A stretch of DNA of 64,000 bases from Shinella sp. XGS7 (GTDB taxonomy: Bacteria > Pseudomonadota > Gammaproteobacteria > Burkholderiales > Burkholderiaceae_C), in assembly GCF_020535565.1 (NCBI RefSeq), contig NZ_CP084758.1:1701501-1765500 (forward strand), given 5' to 3'. How positions within the stretch are numbered: position 1 is the first letter of the stretch; the number at the start of each line of letters is the position of its first letter. The notes below the pieces were generated by a model. It was not told where the DNA came from and ran no database searches. It worked only from the letters and a program-made list of their open reading frames with translations. Positions 18,963-27,626 of this stretch are shown here, in pieces. A program made the translations under genes and the position numbers.

Positions 18963-19799
18963 ATGCCCTTCAAACCCACCCCGCTGCTGCTCGCCGCTTT
19001 GCTGACCCTGTCCACCACGGCCAGCCAGGCGCATATCAGCTACGGCAATCGCGATTTCGGCACCCTGCTGAACGGCAGCCAGATCACCCTGGACAAGCAG
19101 ACCGTCACCAGCAACTACGGCTGGGCCGATGCCGCTGATCACAGCCTGGTCTTCGATCCCAGCCTGGGCAGCCAGACCCGCGTGGACAACCTGGCCCTGG
19201 GTGATGCCCACAAGGGCCGCGCCTTCCGCCTGCATCTGGACCAGACCCTGAGCCTGAGCTTCACCGCGGCGGCCCAGGCCAATGCCACGGCCACCTCCCT
19301 GGGCGGCCTGCTGCCGGGCTTCTCGGTCTACCGCGGCCTGTTCGCCACCTCGCCCTATGCCGCCCCGCAGACCAGCGCCGACTACGACGGCGCCGCCGCC
19401 TCCCTGGCCTGGCGCAGCGCCTGGGCCCAGTCCCAGCTGGGCGCGCAGTACGACTACAGCGCCACCCAGGGCAGCTGGAACGCCCTGGGCGACTGGAAGA
19501 TGGGCGGCGATGGCGATCCCGTGGGCCAGGCCGCCGCCCTCAGCAGCCTGAGCTTCATGGGCTATGGCCGCGACCTGGATCGCGACGGCCGCGCCAGCCT
19601 GACCCTGACCCTGGGTCCCGGCGACTACACGGTGCTGGTGGGCGGCGACGACATCGCCAGCAAGGGCGCGGCCACGGCCAACAGCGCCTACGGTCTCTCG
19701 CTGAGCGTGAGCGCCGTGCCCGAACCCGCCTCGGCCCTGCTCTTGCTGCTGGGCCTGCCCCTGGTGGCCGGCCTGCGCCGTCGCGCGGCCCAGTCCTGA
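18963..19799 (+). CDS. PEP-CTERM protein with predicted N-terminal histidine
   Basis: 278-residue secreted protein. A Sec signal peptide (1-23) ends in SQA, so cleavage would leave His24 as the mature N-terminus (HISYGNRDFG). An exposed N-terminal His is a known copper ligand in other secreted proteins (histidine brace). The C-terminus is a complete PEP-CTERM signal: VPEPAS, a hydrophobic helix and a basic LRRRAAQS tail, which exosortase systems recognise. The body is Ala/Ser/Gly-rich and beta-type, with no cysteine apparent. GGAG lies upstream of the ATG. It heads the run of genes leading to the copper receptor. The function is unknown; the copper idea comes from context. Confidence 0.85.
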   Translation: MPFKPTPLLLAALLTLSTTASQAHISYGNRDFGTLLNGSQITLDKQTVTSNYGWADAADHSLVFDPSLGSQTRVDNLALGDAHKGRAFRLHLDQTLSLSFTAAAQANATATSLGGLLPGFSVYRGLFATSPYAAPQTSADYDGAAASLAWRSAWAQSQLGAQYDYSATQGSWNALGDWKMGGDGDPVGQAAALSSLSFMGYGRDLDRDGRASLTLTLGPGDYTVLVGGDDIASKGAATANSAYGLSLSVSAVPEPASALLLLLGLPLVAGLRRRAAQS

Positions 19800-19847
19800 A
19801 AACCTCCCCGCCTCACTTCCTTTCATCCCAACACAGGAGTCATCCCC

Positions 19848-20543
19848 ATGAAGACATCGCTCATCGCCGCCGCCCTGCTGGGCCTCGTGGGCCTGCAGGC
19901 CCAGGCCGCCAGCTACAACATCACCACCACCTTCTACGAGCCGGACACCCAGCCCAAGGACAGCATCTTCAAGGGCAGCTTCGACTACGACGCCAGCACC
20001 CGCAGCATCAGCAATCTCAGGGGCCTGCTCAGCGAGTCCATGACCGGCAGCGATGCGAGCACCATGAGCTGGCTGAGCCTGAACTACCAGCTCAAGTCCT
20101 GGTATGACGCGTCGCTGGGCGGCACCTTCGCGGCCGTCTTTCGCAACAGCAATACCAACACCTTCTGGACCGGGCTGGGTGGTGATGGCTGGTCGCCGCA
20201 GGCGGGCGTGACGGCGGGCGGCGTGTTCTACGGCTTCCCGGGCGCACGCAACAACCCGGGCAATGCCTATGCCCTGGTCTTTGTCCCCAACGACCCGCTG
20301 GCCGCGCTGAGCCAGGCCCAGATCGACAAGCTGGCCTACGCCGACTGCGCGCCCGGCGGCATGATGGGCGCGGTCTGCATGACCGGCACCTCGGAGGCCG
20401 GCTATGGCGCCCTGGGCACCATGAGCGGCTACCCGGTGGCGCAGAGCATCACCGCGGCCGTGCCCGAGCCCGCCAGCTACGCCCTGCTGCTGGGCGGCCT
20501 GGCCCTGGTGGGCACCGTGGCACGACACCGCCAGGCACGCTGA
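19848..20543 (+). CDS. PEP-CTERM protein made of a novel Cys/Met-motif domain
   Basis: 231 residues: signal peptide (1-20, ending QAQA), one domain of about 190 residues, and a PEP-CTERM tail (VPEPASYALLLGG, ending RHRQAR). The domain begins YNITTTFYEPDTQPKDSIF and ends with a striking block containing YADCAPGGMMG, VCMTGTS and GYGALGTMSGYP. Nearly the same domain closes the lipoprotein at 22821-24527, at roughly 60% identity by eye. Cys and Met clustering (C-A-P-G-G-M-M, C-M) would suit Cu(I). AGGAG is upstream of the ATG, and the TonB receptor gene starts on this gene's stop codon. I do not recognise a described family for the domain. Confidence 0.88.
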   Translation: MKTSLIAAALLGLVGLQAQAASYNITTTFYEPDTQPKDSIFKGSFDYDASTRSISNLRGLLSESMTGSDASTMSWLSLNYQLKSWYDASLGGTFAAVFRNSNTNTFWTGLGGDGWSPQAGVTAGGVFYGFPGARNNPGNAYALVFVPNDPLAALSQAQIDKLAYADCAPGGMMGAVCMTGTSEAGYGALGTMSGYPVAQSITAAVPEPASYALLLGGLALVGTVARHRQAR

Positions 20544-22816
20544 TGCGCGGGCGGCCCCTTTTTTCCATGTCCCGGCGGCGTTTCAGCCTGCGTCGTCTGC
20601 CCCTGCTGATGCTGGCGGCCGGTCTGCCCCTGGGTTTGCAGGCGCAGACCGCTGCGAGCGCGGCGGCTGAGGAAGCCGCCGAGGCGCCGGCCAGTCTCGG
20701 GCGGGTGCTGATCAGCGGCCATGCCAGCGGGGTGGGGGCCGGCGCCGGCGAGAGCCTGGCCCCGCGCCTGCTGGCCCGCCGCCATGCCGGCACCAGCGAT
20801 GTGGCGCGCCTGCTGGAGGGCCTGCCGGGCGTGAGCCTGGCGGGCGCCGGCGGCGTGTCCAGCCTGCCCGCGCTCAACGGCCTGGGCGGCGACCGGGTGC
20901 GCACCCAGGTGGATGGCATGGACCTGGTGGCCGCCTGTCCCAACCACATGAACTCGCCCCTGTCCTATCTGGACCCCAGCCAGGTGGGCAGCGTGCGGGT
21001 CTATGCCGGCATCGCGCCGGTGAGCCTGGGCGGCGACAGCCTGGGCGGCACGATCCAGGTGCAGGCGCCCGAGCCCGAGTTCGCCGCGCCGGACCAGCCC
21101 TGGCTGAGCCAGGGCCGCCTGAGCGGCCAGTGGCGTGGCGCGGGCCGGGAGCGCGGTGCCCAGCTGGGCGCCAGCCTGGCGGCCGAGCACTGGGTGCTGG
21201 CCTACCGCGCGGCCAGCACCCGGCGCGAGAACTACCGCGCCGCCCGCGACTTCAAGCCCGAGACGCCCGGCACCGAGGGCGGACCGCCCCTGCCCGGCGA
21301 CGAGGTGGGTTCCAGCGCCTACCGTGCACGCAACCAGGAGCTCTCCCTGGCCCTGCGCCACGAACAGCATCTGCTGCTGCTCAAGGCCGGACGCCAGGAG
21401 CTGGGCTTCGAGGGCTTTCCTAATCAGCGCATGGACATGACGTCCAACCGCAGCACCCAGCTCAGCCTGCGCTACAGCCTGCGTTTCGAGGGCGGCGAGC
21501 TGCTGGCGCGGCTCTACCAGCAGAAGGTGGCCCACAAGATGGACATGGGCCCCGACCGCTACCGCTACGGCTACGGCATGCCCATGGACACCGAGGCCAC
21601 CACGCGCGGCGGCCTGCTGCAGGCCACGCTGGCGCTGGGCGAGGCCGCGCGCCTGCGCCTGGGGGCCGAGGGCCAAAGCTATGTGCTCTACGACTGGTGG
21701 CCCGCCGTGGGCGGCAGCATGGGGCCCAATGCCTTCTGGAATGTGGACGATGGGCAGCGCCACAAGCGCGGCCTCTTCGCCGAGCTGGAGGCGCCGCTGA
21801 GCGAGCGCTGGTCCTACCAGCTGGGACTGCGCACGGACCGCGTGACGACGGATGCTGGGCCGGTGCAGGGCTATGACAACGGCCTGGGCGCCATCTGGGG
21901 CCATGAGGCCGCGGCCTTCAATGCCTTGCCGCGCCGCCGCAGTGACGGCCTGCTGGATGCGGTGGCCCTGCTGTGGTTCCAGCCCGAGCCGGGCCTGCTC
22001 TACGAGATCGGCTGGGCGCGCAAGAACCGCGCCCCCAGCCTCTACCAGCGCTACCCCTGGTCCACCCAGCCCATGGCCGCGCTGATGAACAACTTCCTGG
22101 GCGATGGCAATGGCTATATCGGCCGCCCCGATCTGCGCCCCGAGCGCGCCAGCACCCTGAGCCTGGCCGCGCAGTGGCAGGACGCCAGCGATCCGGTCTG
22201 GAGCCTGCGCGCGGCCGCACATCACAGCGAGATCCACGACTACATCGATGCCCGCCGCTGCGACTTCGGCCAATGCGGCGCGGCCAACCCGGGCCTGCGC
22301 GAGGGCTTTGTGCTGCTGCAGTACGAGAACCAGCGCGCCCGCATCCGGGGCCTGGATCTGCAGGCCCGCTGGCGCTTTGCCGAGTCGGCGGCCTGGGGCC
22401 GGCTCGTGGCCGGCGCCCAGCTCAAGCAGCTGCAGGGCCGCAACACCGCGCGCGGTGACGGGCTCTACAACCTGCAGCCCGCCCAGCTCACGCTGAGCCT
22501 GGAGCAGCAGCGCGGGCCCTGGCAGCTCAGCGCCGAGTGGGTGGGCTCGGCGGCCAAGCGCCGGGTCTCGGCGGTGCGCAATGAGATGCCTACCGCGGGC
22601 TATGCCCTGCTGCATCTGCGGGGCGCCTATGAGCTGGGCGCCTGGCGCCTGGACTTCGGGGTGGAGAACCTCTTCAACCGCTTTCACAACCCCGCCCTGG
22701 GCGGCGCCTACCTGGGGCAGGGGCGCTCCATGACTTCGGCCGGCATCCCCTGGGGCACGCCCGTGCCCGGCCCGGGCCGCTCGGCCTATGCCGCCCTGGC
22801 CTACAGCTTTCTCTGA
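20543..22816 (+). CDS. TonB-dependent copper receptor (OprC/NosA-like)
   Basis: 757-residue outer-membrane receptor with signal peptide (to about 35), plug domain and 22-strand barrel ending in LAYSFL. The plug carries DGMDLVAACPNHMNSPLSYLDP, in which Cys132 and Met136 form CxxxM. The barrel carries VAHKMDM, in which His331 and Met333 form HxM. These are the two halves of the copper site described for Pseudomonas OprC, so copper is the likely ligand. The conserved GGDSLGGTI plug segment is also present. ATG 20543 overlaps the previous stop (TGATG); ATG 20567 is an alternative start that still leaves a full signal peptide. No TonB/ExbBD genes are nearby. Confidence 0.93.
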   Translation: MRGRPLFSMSRRRFSLRRLPLLMLAAGLPLGLQAQTAASAAAEEAAEAPASLGRVLISGHASGVGAGAGESLAPRLLARRHAGTSDVARLLEGLPGVSLAGAGGVSSLPALNGLGGDRVRTQVDGMDLVAACPNHMNSPLSYLDPSQVGSVRVYAGIAPVSLGGDSLGGTIQVQAPEPEFAAPDQPWLSQGRLSGQWRGAGRERGAQLGASLAAEHWVLAYRAASTRRENYRAARDFKPETPGTEGGPPLPGDEVGSSAYRARNQELSLALRHEQHLLLLKAGRQELGFEGFPNQRMDMTSNRSTQLSLRYSLRFEGGELLARLYQQKVAHKMDMGPDRYRYGYGMPMDTEATTRGGLLQATLALGEAARLRLGAEGQSYVLYDWWPAVGGSMGPNAFWNVDDGQRHKRGLFAELEAPLSERWSYQLGLRTDRVTTDAGPVQGYDNGLGAIWGHEAAAFNALPRRRSDGLLDAVALLWFQPEPGLLYEIGWARKNRAPSLYQRYPWSTQPMAALMNNFLGDGNGYIGRPDLRPERASTLSLAAQWQDASDPVWSLRAAAHHSEIHDYIDARRCDFGQCGAANPGLREGFVLLQYENQRARIRGLDLQARWRFAESAAWGRLVAGAQLKQLQGRNTARGDGLYNLQPAQLTLSLEQQRGPWQLSAEWVGSAAKRRVSAVRNEMPTAGYALLHLRGAYELGAWRLDFGVENLFNRFHNPALGGAYLGQGRSMTSAGIPWGTPVPGPGRSAYAALAYSFL

Positions 22817-22820
22817 AACC

Positions 22821-24527
22821 ATGAAGCAGCACAACTCACTTCCATCCCTGATGCTGGGCGTAGCCTGGCTCCTGCTGCTGACGGCCTGCGGCGGCGGCGG
22901 CGGCGATGGGCCCCGTGTGCGCGACGAGGCCCAGCAGATCGCGCTGGAGACCCCGCCGCGCCTGCTGGTGGGCGGCACGGCCAGCCTGCGCGCCATCGCC
23001 AGCTCCGGCCTGCCGGTCAGCTATGCCAGCCTGAGCCCGCAGAGCTGCCAGGTGGACGCCGGCAGCGGTCTGGTGCAAAGCCTGGCGGCGGCGCCCTGCG
23101 TGATCGGCATCAGCCAGTCCGGCAATGCCAGCTGGGCCCCGGCACCGTCCCAGCAGATCACGCTGCAGCCCGAGGCGGCCACGCAGAGCCTGAGCTTTGC
23201 CGCGGCCCCCGTGCTGCGCGCCGGCGGTAGCGCCAGCCTCAGCGCCACGGCCAGCTCGGGCCTGGCCGTGCGCTACAGCAGCCTCAGCCCCGAGATCTGC
23301 AGCGTGGAGGCCGAGAGCGGCCGCCTGCTGGGCCTGCAGGCCGGCAACTGCCGCATCGCGGCCGACCAGGCCGGCGATGCCCGCTGGTCTCCGGCGCCCC
23401 AGGCCCTGCTGCAGCTGGAGGTGCTGCCCGACCCGCAGCAGCGCATCAGCTTCGGCCCCGCGCCCACACTCACCCTGGGCAGCCAGGCCCGCGTCAGCGC
23501 CACGGCCAGCTCCGGCCTGCCGGTGCGCTACAGCAGCCTGAGCGCCAGCGTGTGCAGCGTCGAGGCCAGCAGCGGCCAGGTGCAGAGCCTGAGCCTGGGC
23601 GACTGCGTGATCGCGGCCGACCAGGCGGGAGATGCCTTGCATGAGCCCGCGCCGCGCGTGCTGCTCAGCCTGAGCACCCAGCCCGGCGCCAGCCCGCCCG
23701 GCCCGCCGCAGGGTGTGAGCGCGCGCCTGGGCGGCGATGTGCGCAGCGTGCTGATCAGCCTGGGCGCGGTGGACAGCGGCGGCAGCCCCATCAGCGCCTA
23801 CAGCGTGCAGTCCCAGCCCGCGGGCATCACGGCCAGCGGCAGCAGCCTGCCGCTGCGCGTGAGCTGCCCCGCCAGCTGCGCCGGCTACCGCTTCACCGTG
23901 GCGGCCGAGAATGCGCGCGGCGCGGGGCCGGCCTCGGCGGCGGCGGAAGTGATCACGGAGTTCGACATCACCACGGTCTTCCGCGAGCCCGACACCCAGC
24001 CGCGCGACACGATCTTCATCGGTCGCATCACGCTCAACTCCAGCACCGGCCAGCTCAGCGGACTCAAGGGTGTGCTCACCGAGTCGATGACCGGCGCCGC
24101 CCTGGGCAGCGCGCCGCTCTACGACATGGTGCAGGTGCCGCTGAACTACCAGCTCAAGAGCTGGAGCGATGCCGCACTGGGCGGCAGCTTTGCGGCCAGC
24201 TTTGCCAAGAACAGCATCAGCACCTTCGCCACCCTGGGCGGCGGGGATGGCTGGTCTCCCGCGGCGGGCGTGGCCGTGGGTGGGGTCTATGCCGGCTTCC
24301 CCGCGTCCTACGCGGGCACGGTGAAGAACAGCTATGTGCTGGTCTTCGTGCCGCAGGACCCCTTTGCGCCACTCACCCCGGCCCAGCTGGCCAAGCTGGC
24401 CTATGCCGACTGCGCCCCCGGCGGCATGATGGGCGCCACCTGCATGACCGGCACCAGCGTGGCCGGCTACGGCGCCCTGGGCACCATGAGCGGCTATCCC
24501 CTCTCGCAGACCCTGAGCCCGCGCTGA
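22821..24527 (+). CDS. Multidomain lipoprotein: three Ig-like repeats, Fn3-like domain and Cys/Met domain
   Basis: 568 residues. The lipobox LLTAC (Cys23) is followed by a Gly run, marking an outer-membrane lipoprotein. Three repeats of about 78 residues (39-116, 122-200, 208-285) share ASSGLPVRYSSLSP, CSVE and a second Cys (pairs C76/C93, C160/C177, C245/C262), probably one disulfide per domain. Residues about 290-378 look Fn3-like (PPGPPQGVSA, YRFTVAAENARGAGPASA). From about 379 to the end lies the domain shared with the PEP-CTERM protein at 19848, including YADCAPGGMMG and CMTGTS. There is no PEP-CTERM tail. It starts 4 bases after the copper receptor. A surface-anchored capture or hand-over protein for the receptor is plausible (inference). 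Confidence 0.87.
   Translation: MKQHNSLPSLMLGVAWLLLLTACGGGGGDGPRVRDEAQQIALETPPRLLVGGTASLRAIASSGLPVSYASLSPQSCQVDAGSGLVQSLAAAPCVIGISQSGNASWAPAPSQQITLQPEAATQSLSFAAAPVLRAGGSASLSATASSGLAVRYSSLSPEICSVEAESGRLLGLQAGNCRIAADQAGDARWSPAPQALLQLEVLPDPQQRISFGPAPTLTLGSQARVSATASSGLPVRYSSLSASVCSVEASSGQVQSLSLGDCVIAADQAGDALHEPAPRVLLSLSTQPGASPPGPPQGVSARLGGDVRSVLISLGAVDSGGSPISAYSVQSQPAGITASGSSLPLRVSCPASCAGYRFTVAAENARGAGPASAAAEVITEFDITTVFREPDTQPRDTIFIGRITLNSSTGQLSGLKGVLTESMTGAALGSAPLYDMVQVPLNYQLKSWSDAALGGSFAASFAKNSISTFATLGGGDGWSPAAGVAVGGVYAGFPASYAGTVKNSYVLVFVPQDPFAPLTPAQLAKLAYADCAPGGMMGATCMTGTSVAGYGALGTMSGYPLSQTLSPR
22935..23675 (+). repeat. Three in-frame tandem repeats inside the lipoprotein gene
   Basis: Three units of about 234 bases encode the Ig-like domains at residues 39-116, 122-200 and 208-285. 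Similarity is visible at DNA level, for example the near-identical gccacggccagctc blocks at about 23247 and 23501. Units 2 and 3 are closer to each other (AADQAGDA in both) than to unit 1. Confidence 0.75.
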
Positions 24528-24599
24528 GATCGGGGCTGAGGTCCGCGCGCGGGCGGGCAGGCGGGATCAGGGTATGTCCCCACGCCGGTGATCGGTTGA

Positions 24600-24622
24600 A
24601 TTTGTAGGATGACCTGACAAAT
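24600..24622. promoter_or_regulatory. Candidate GntR operator upstream of the tetronate operon
   Basis: ATTTGT (24600-24605) and ACAAAT (24617-24622) form a perfect inverted repeat with an 11-base spacer containing AGG/CCT. It lies 23 bases before the regulator's TTG start, where autoregulation by the encoded FCD-type GntR protein would be expected. Confidence 0.5.
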
Positions 24623-24644
24623 ACAGAGATCCCGGAGACACACC

Positions 24645-25406
24645 TTGCCCCCCAGCGCGCTCGCGGCCCCGCCGCGCCTGCAGGCCAGCCGCCTGTCCGA
24701 TCGTCTCGCCGCCTGGCTGGTGGCGCAGATCGAGGGCGGGGTGCTGGTGCCGGGCGCGCGCCTGCCCACCGAGCAGCAGCTGGCCGAGCAGCACGGCGTC
24801 TCGCGCACCGTGGTGCGCGAGGCGGTGCACCAGCTCAAGTCGCGCGGCCTGCTGATCTCGCGCCAGGGCTCGGGCGTCTATGTGGCCCCGCCGGCCGTGC
24901 ACAAGCCCCTGGACTTCGATCCCTCGGTGCTGGAGTCGCTGGAGGCCGTGGCCCATATCGTCGAGGTGCGGCGTGCGCTGGAGGGCGAGATCGCGGCCCT
25001 GGCGGCGCGCCGGGCCTCGCGCAGCCAGATCACCGGCTTGCGCCGCGCCCTGCGCGAGATCGAGACGGCCGTGGCCGCCGGCGGCGACGGCGTGGATCAA
25101 GACCTGGCCCTGCATCGCGCAATTGCCGAGGCCACGGGCAATCCGCAGTTCGGCCGCTTGCTGGGTTTCCTGGAGCAGTACCTGCGCGAGGCCATGCGGG
25201 TCACGCGCGGCAACGAGGCGCGCCATCAGCACTTTGCCGACGCGGTGCGCCAGGAGCATCAGGCCCTGGTGGAGGCCATCGCGGCGGGCGACGAGCAGGG
25301 CGCCCGCGCCATCGCCACCGGACATATGGAAAAGGCCGCCGACCGCCTGGTGCAGGTCGGCGCGCTGCCCTTGCGCCGCAAGGCGCGCAGAGAAAGCAAG
25401 CCATGA
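24645..25406 (+). CDS. GntR/FadR-type regulator of the tetronate operon
   Basis: 253-residue transcription factor. The N-terminal winged helix-turn-helix (about 16-85) shows LPTEQQLAEQHGVSRTVVREAVHQLKSRGLL in spread form and the GSGVYV wing; the C-terminal FCD domain (about 95-235) has the metal-ligand style pattern EVRRALE, DLALHRAIAEATGN and QEHQALVEAI. The start is TTG at 24645, supported by GGAG seven bases upstream and the absence of a better ATG. Its stop overlaps the ltnD start (ATGA), so it is co-transcribed with the pathway. It probably represses the operon until a tetronate intermediate binds (inference). Confidence 0.9.
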   Translation: MPPSALAAPPRLQASRLSDRLAAWLVAQIEGGVLVPGARLPTEQQLAEQHGVSRTVVREAVHQLKSRGLLISRQGSGVYVAPPAVHKPLDFDPSVLESLEAVAHIVEVRRALEGEIAALAARRASRSQITGLRRALREIETAVAAGGDGVDQDLALHRAIAEATGNPQFGRLLGFLEQYLREAMRVTRGNEARHQHFADAVRQEHQALVEAIAAGDEQGARAIATGHMEKAADRLVQVGALPLRRKARRESKP

Positions 25407-26329
25407 GCGACACAGCAAACGGTGGAGTGCGGCCCGTGCTGGGCGTGGTGGGCCTGGGGTCCATGGGCATGGGCGCGGCGCTCTCGGCCCTGCGGCGCGG
25501 CCTGCAGGTCTGGGGCCTGGACCTGCGCGCGCAGGCGCGTGAGCGCTTCGCCGCCGAGGGCGGGCACGCCACAGAATCCCTGGCCGAGCTGGCCGCAGCC
25601 TGCGATGTGGTGCAGCTGCTGGTGGTGAACGCGGCCCAGACCGAGCAGCTGCTCTTTGGCGAGCCGGGGCTGGCCGGCCTGCTGCGGCCCGGCGCGGTGG
25701 TGATTGCCTCGGCCACTGTGGACCCGGCCCTGCCGCCGCAGTGGGAGGCACGCCTGGCCGAGCGCGGCCTGCACCTGATCGACGGCCCGGTCTCGGGCGG
25801 TGCGCGCAAGGCCCTGGATGGCGAGATGACGGTGATGGCCTCGGGCCGTCCGGCGGCCTTTGCCGCGGCCGAGGGGGCGCTGGACGCACTGGCCGGCAAG
25901 GTCTACCGCCTGGGCGATGTGGCCGGTCTGGGCTCCACGGTGAAGATGGTCAACCAGCATCTGGCCGGCATCCACATTGCTGCGGCCTGCGAGGCCATGG
26001 CCCTGGGCCTGCGTGCCGGCGCCGATGCCCAGCAGCTCTTCGAGGTGATCTGCAACTCGGCCGGCATGAGCTGGATGTTCCAGAACCGCGTGCCCCATAT
26101 CCTGGCGGGCGACTACCGGCCCCTGTCCAGCGTGAACATCTTCATCAAGGACCTGGGCATCGTGCTGGACGCCGCGCGCAAGCTGCAGTTCCCGCTGCCG
26201 CTGGCGGCCCAGGCCCATCAGCTCTACCTGGCCACGGCGGCGGCCGGCCATGGCGACGAGGACGATGCCGCCGTGATCAAGCATTACGCCGCCCTGGCCG
26301 GCCTGCAGCTGCCGGAGGCCCAGGCATGA
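25403..26329 (+). CDS. ltnD: L-threonate dehydrogenase
   Basis: 308-residue NAD-dependent beta-hydroxyacid dehydrogenase. In the known pathway LtnD oxidises L-threonate to 2-oxo-tetronate. Visible motifs are the Rossmann loop GLGSMGMG (about 15-22), the substrate-binding DGPVSGGARKALDG (about 125-140) and the catalytic-lysine segment STVKMVNQ. The C-terminal all-helical domain ends near PEAQA. It overlaps the GntR gene upstream and otnK downstream by the ATGA arrangement. The specific call rests on the neighbouring otnK, otnC and otnI genes, since the fold alone also fits tartronate-semialdehyde reductase. Confidence 0.9.
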   Translation: MSDTANGGVRPVLGVVGLGSMGMGAALSALRRGLQVWGLDLRAQARERFAAEGGHATESLAELAAACDVVQLLVVNAAQTEQLLFGEPGLAGLLRPGAVVIASATVDPALPPQWEARLAERGLHLIDGPVSGGARKALDGEMTVMASGRPAAFAAAEGALDALAGKVYRLGDVAGLGSTVKMVNQHLAGIHIAAACEAMALGLRAGADAQQLFEVICNSAGMSWMFQNRVPHILAGDYRPLSSVNIFIKDLGIVLDAARKLQFPLPLAAQAHQLYLATAAAGHGDEDDAAVIKHYAALAGLQLPEAQA

Positions 26330-27624
26330 GCGGCGCCGCGCACCACCCCGTGCTGGGCGTGATGGCCGACGACTTCACCGGCGCCAGCGATGTGGCCAGC
26401 ATGCTGGTGCGCGAGGGCCTGCGCACGGTGCAGCTGATCGGCGTGCCGACGGCCGACGCGCCCCTGCCCGAGGGCCAGCCCGACGCCCTGGTGATCGCGC
26501 TCAAGACCCGCACCGTGCCGGCGGACGATGCTGTGCAGCAGGCGCTGGCGGCCCTGCGCTGGCTGCGCGAGCGGGCCGGCGCGCGGCAGTTCTATTTCAA
26601 GTACTGCTCCACCTTCGACTCCACGCCGGCCGGCAATATCGGACCGGTGGCCGAGGCCTTGCTGCAGGCCCTGGGCAGCGACTTCACGATTGCCTGCCCG
26701 GCCTTCCCCGAGAACGGTCGCACGGTGTTCCGTGGCCATCTCTTCGTGGGCGACCAACTGCTCAGCGAGTCGGGCATGCGGGACCATCCGCTCACCCCCA
26801 TGCGCGACGCCAATCTGCAGCGCGTGCTGCAGGCGCAAAGCCGCGGCCGCGTGGGCCTGCTGCCGCATGAGGTCCTGGCCGGCGGGCCGGCGGCGGCGCG
26901 CGAACGCATGGCGGCCCTGCGCGCCGCGGGCGTGCGCCTGGCCGTGGCCGATGCGGTGGACAACCAGGACCTGCGCGTGCTGGCCGAGGCCTGCCTGGAC
27001 CTGCCCCTGCTCACCGCCGGCTCCGGCCTGGCCCTGGGCCTGCCGGCGCTCTATGCGGCGCGCGGCTGGATACGGCCCGATGCCCATGCCGCCGATCTGC
27101 CCGCCGTGGGCGGCCGCGCGGCCGTGCTCTCGGGCTCCTGCTCCCTGGCCAGCAATGCCCAGGTGCAGCACTGGCTGGATGCCGGCCGCCCGGCCTGGCG
27201 TCTCGACCCCCTGGCCCTGGCCGAGCACGCCGAGGCCCCCGTGCAGCAGGCCCTGGACTGGGCCGGCAAGCAGCAGGCCGCACCGGTGCTGATCTATGCC
27301 ACGGCCGCGCCCGAGGCGCTGCGCGAGATGCAGATGCGCCTGGGTGCGGCCCGCGCCGGCGCCCTGGTGGAGCAGGCCCTGGCCGCCATCGCCCAGGGCC
27401 TGGTGCAGCGCCTGGGCGTGCACCGCCTGGTGGTGGCCGGGGGCGAGAGCTCGGGCGCCGTGGTGCAGGCCCTGGGCGTGCAGGCCCTGCGCATCGGTGC
27501 GCCCATCGATCCCGGCGTGCCCTGGACCCAGGCGCTCAATGGTGGCCCCCTGCTGCTGGCGCTCAAGTCCGGCAATTTCGGCGGGCCGGACTTCTTCTCC
27601 AAGGCCTTGCGCCTGGTGGCCTGA
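26326..27624 (+). CDS. otnK: 3-oxo-tetronate kinase
   Basis: 432-residue kinase of the DUF1537 family that phosphorylates 3-oxo-tetronate at O4. The N-terminal substrate domain starts with MADDFTGASDVASML (about 13-27) and FKYCSTFDSTPAGNIGPV. The C-terminal nucleotide-binding domain has SGSCSLASNAQV, AGGESSGAVVQALG and the terminal LALKSGNFGGPDFF. Length is typical. Its ATG overlaps the ltnD stop, and otnC follows after 2 bases, so the three are translated as a block. Confidence 0.94.
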   Translation: MSGAAHHPVLGVMADDFTGASDVASMLVREGLRTVQLIGVPTADAPLPEGQPDALVIALKTRTVPADDAVQQALAALRWLRERAGARQFYFKYCSTFDSTPAGNIGPVAEALLQALGSDFTIACPAFPENGRTVFRGHLFVGDQLLSESGMRDHPLTPMRDANLQRVLQAQSRGRVGLLPHEVLAGGPAAARERMAALRAAGVRLAVADAVDNQDLRVLAEACLDLPLLTAGSGLALGLPALYAARGWIRPDAHAADLPAVGGRAAVLSGSCSLASNAQVQHWLDAGRPAWRLDPLALAEHAEAPVQQALDWAGKQQAAPVLIYATAAPEALREMQMRLGAARAGALVEQALAAIAQGLVQRLGVHRLVVAGGESSGAVVQALGVQALRIGAPIDPGVPWTQALNGGPLLLALKSGNFGGPDFFSKALRLVA

Positions 27625-27626
27625 GC

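Noticed and set aside
20543-22816. Receptor as a vitamin B12 (BtuB-like) or iron-siderophore receptor
   Set aside because: The CxxxM plug motif and HxM barrel motif point to copper, and no cobalamin or siderophore genes are nearby.
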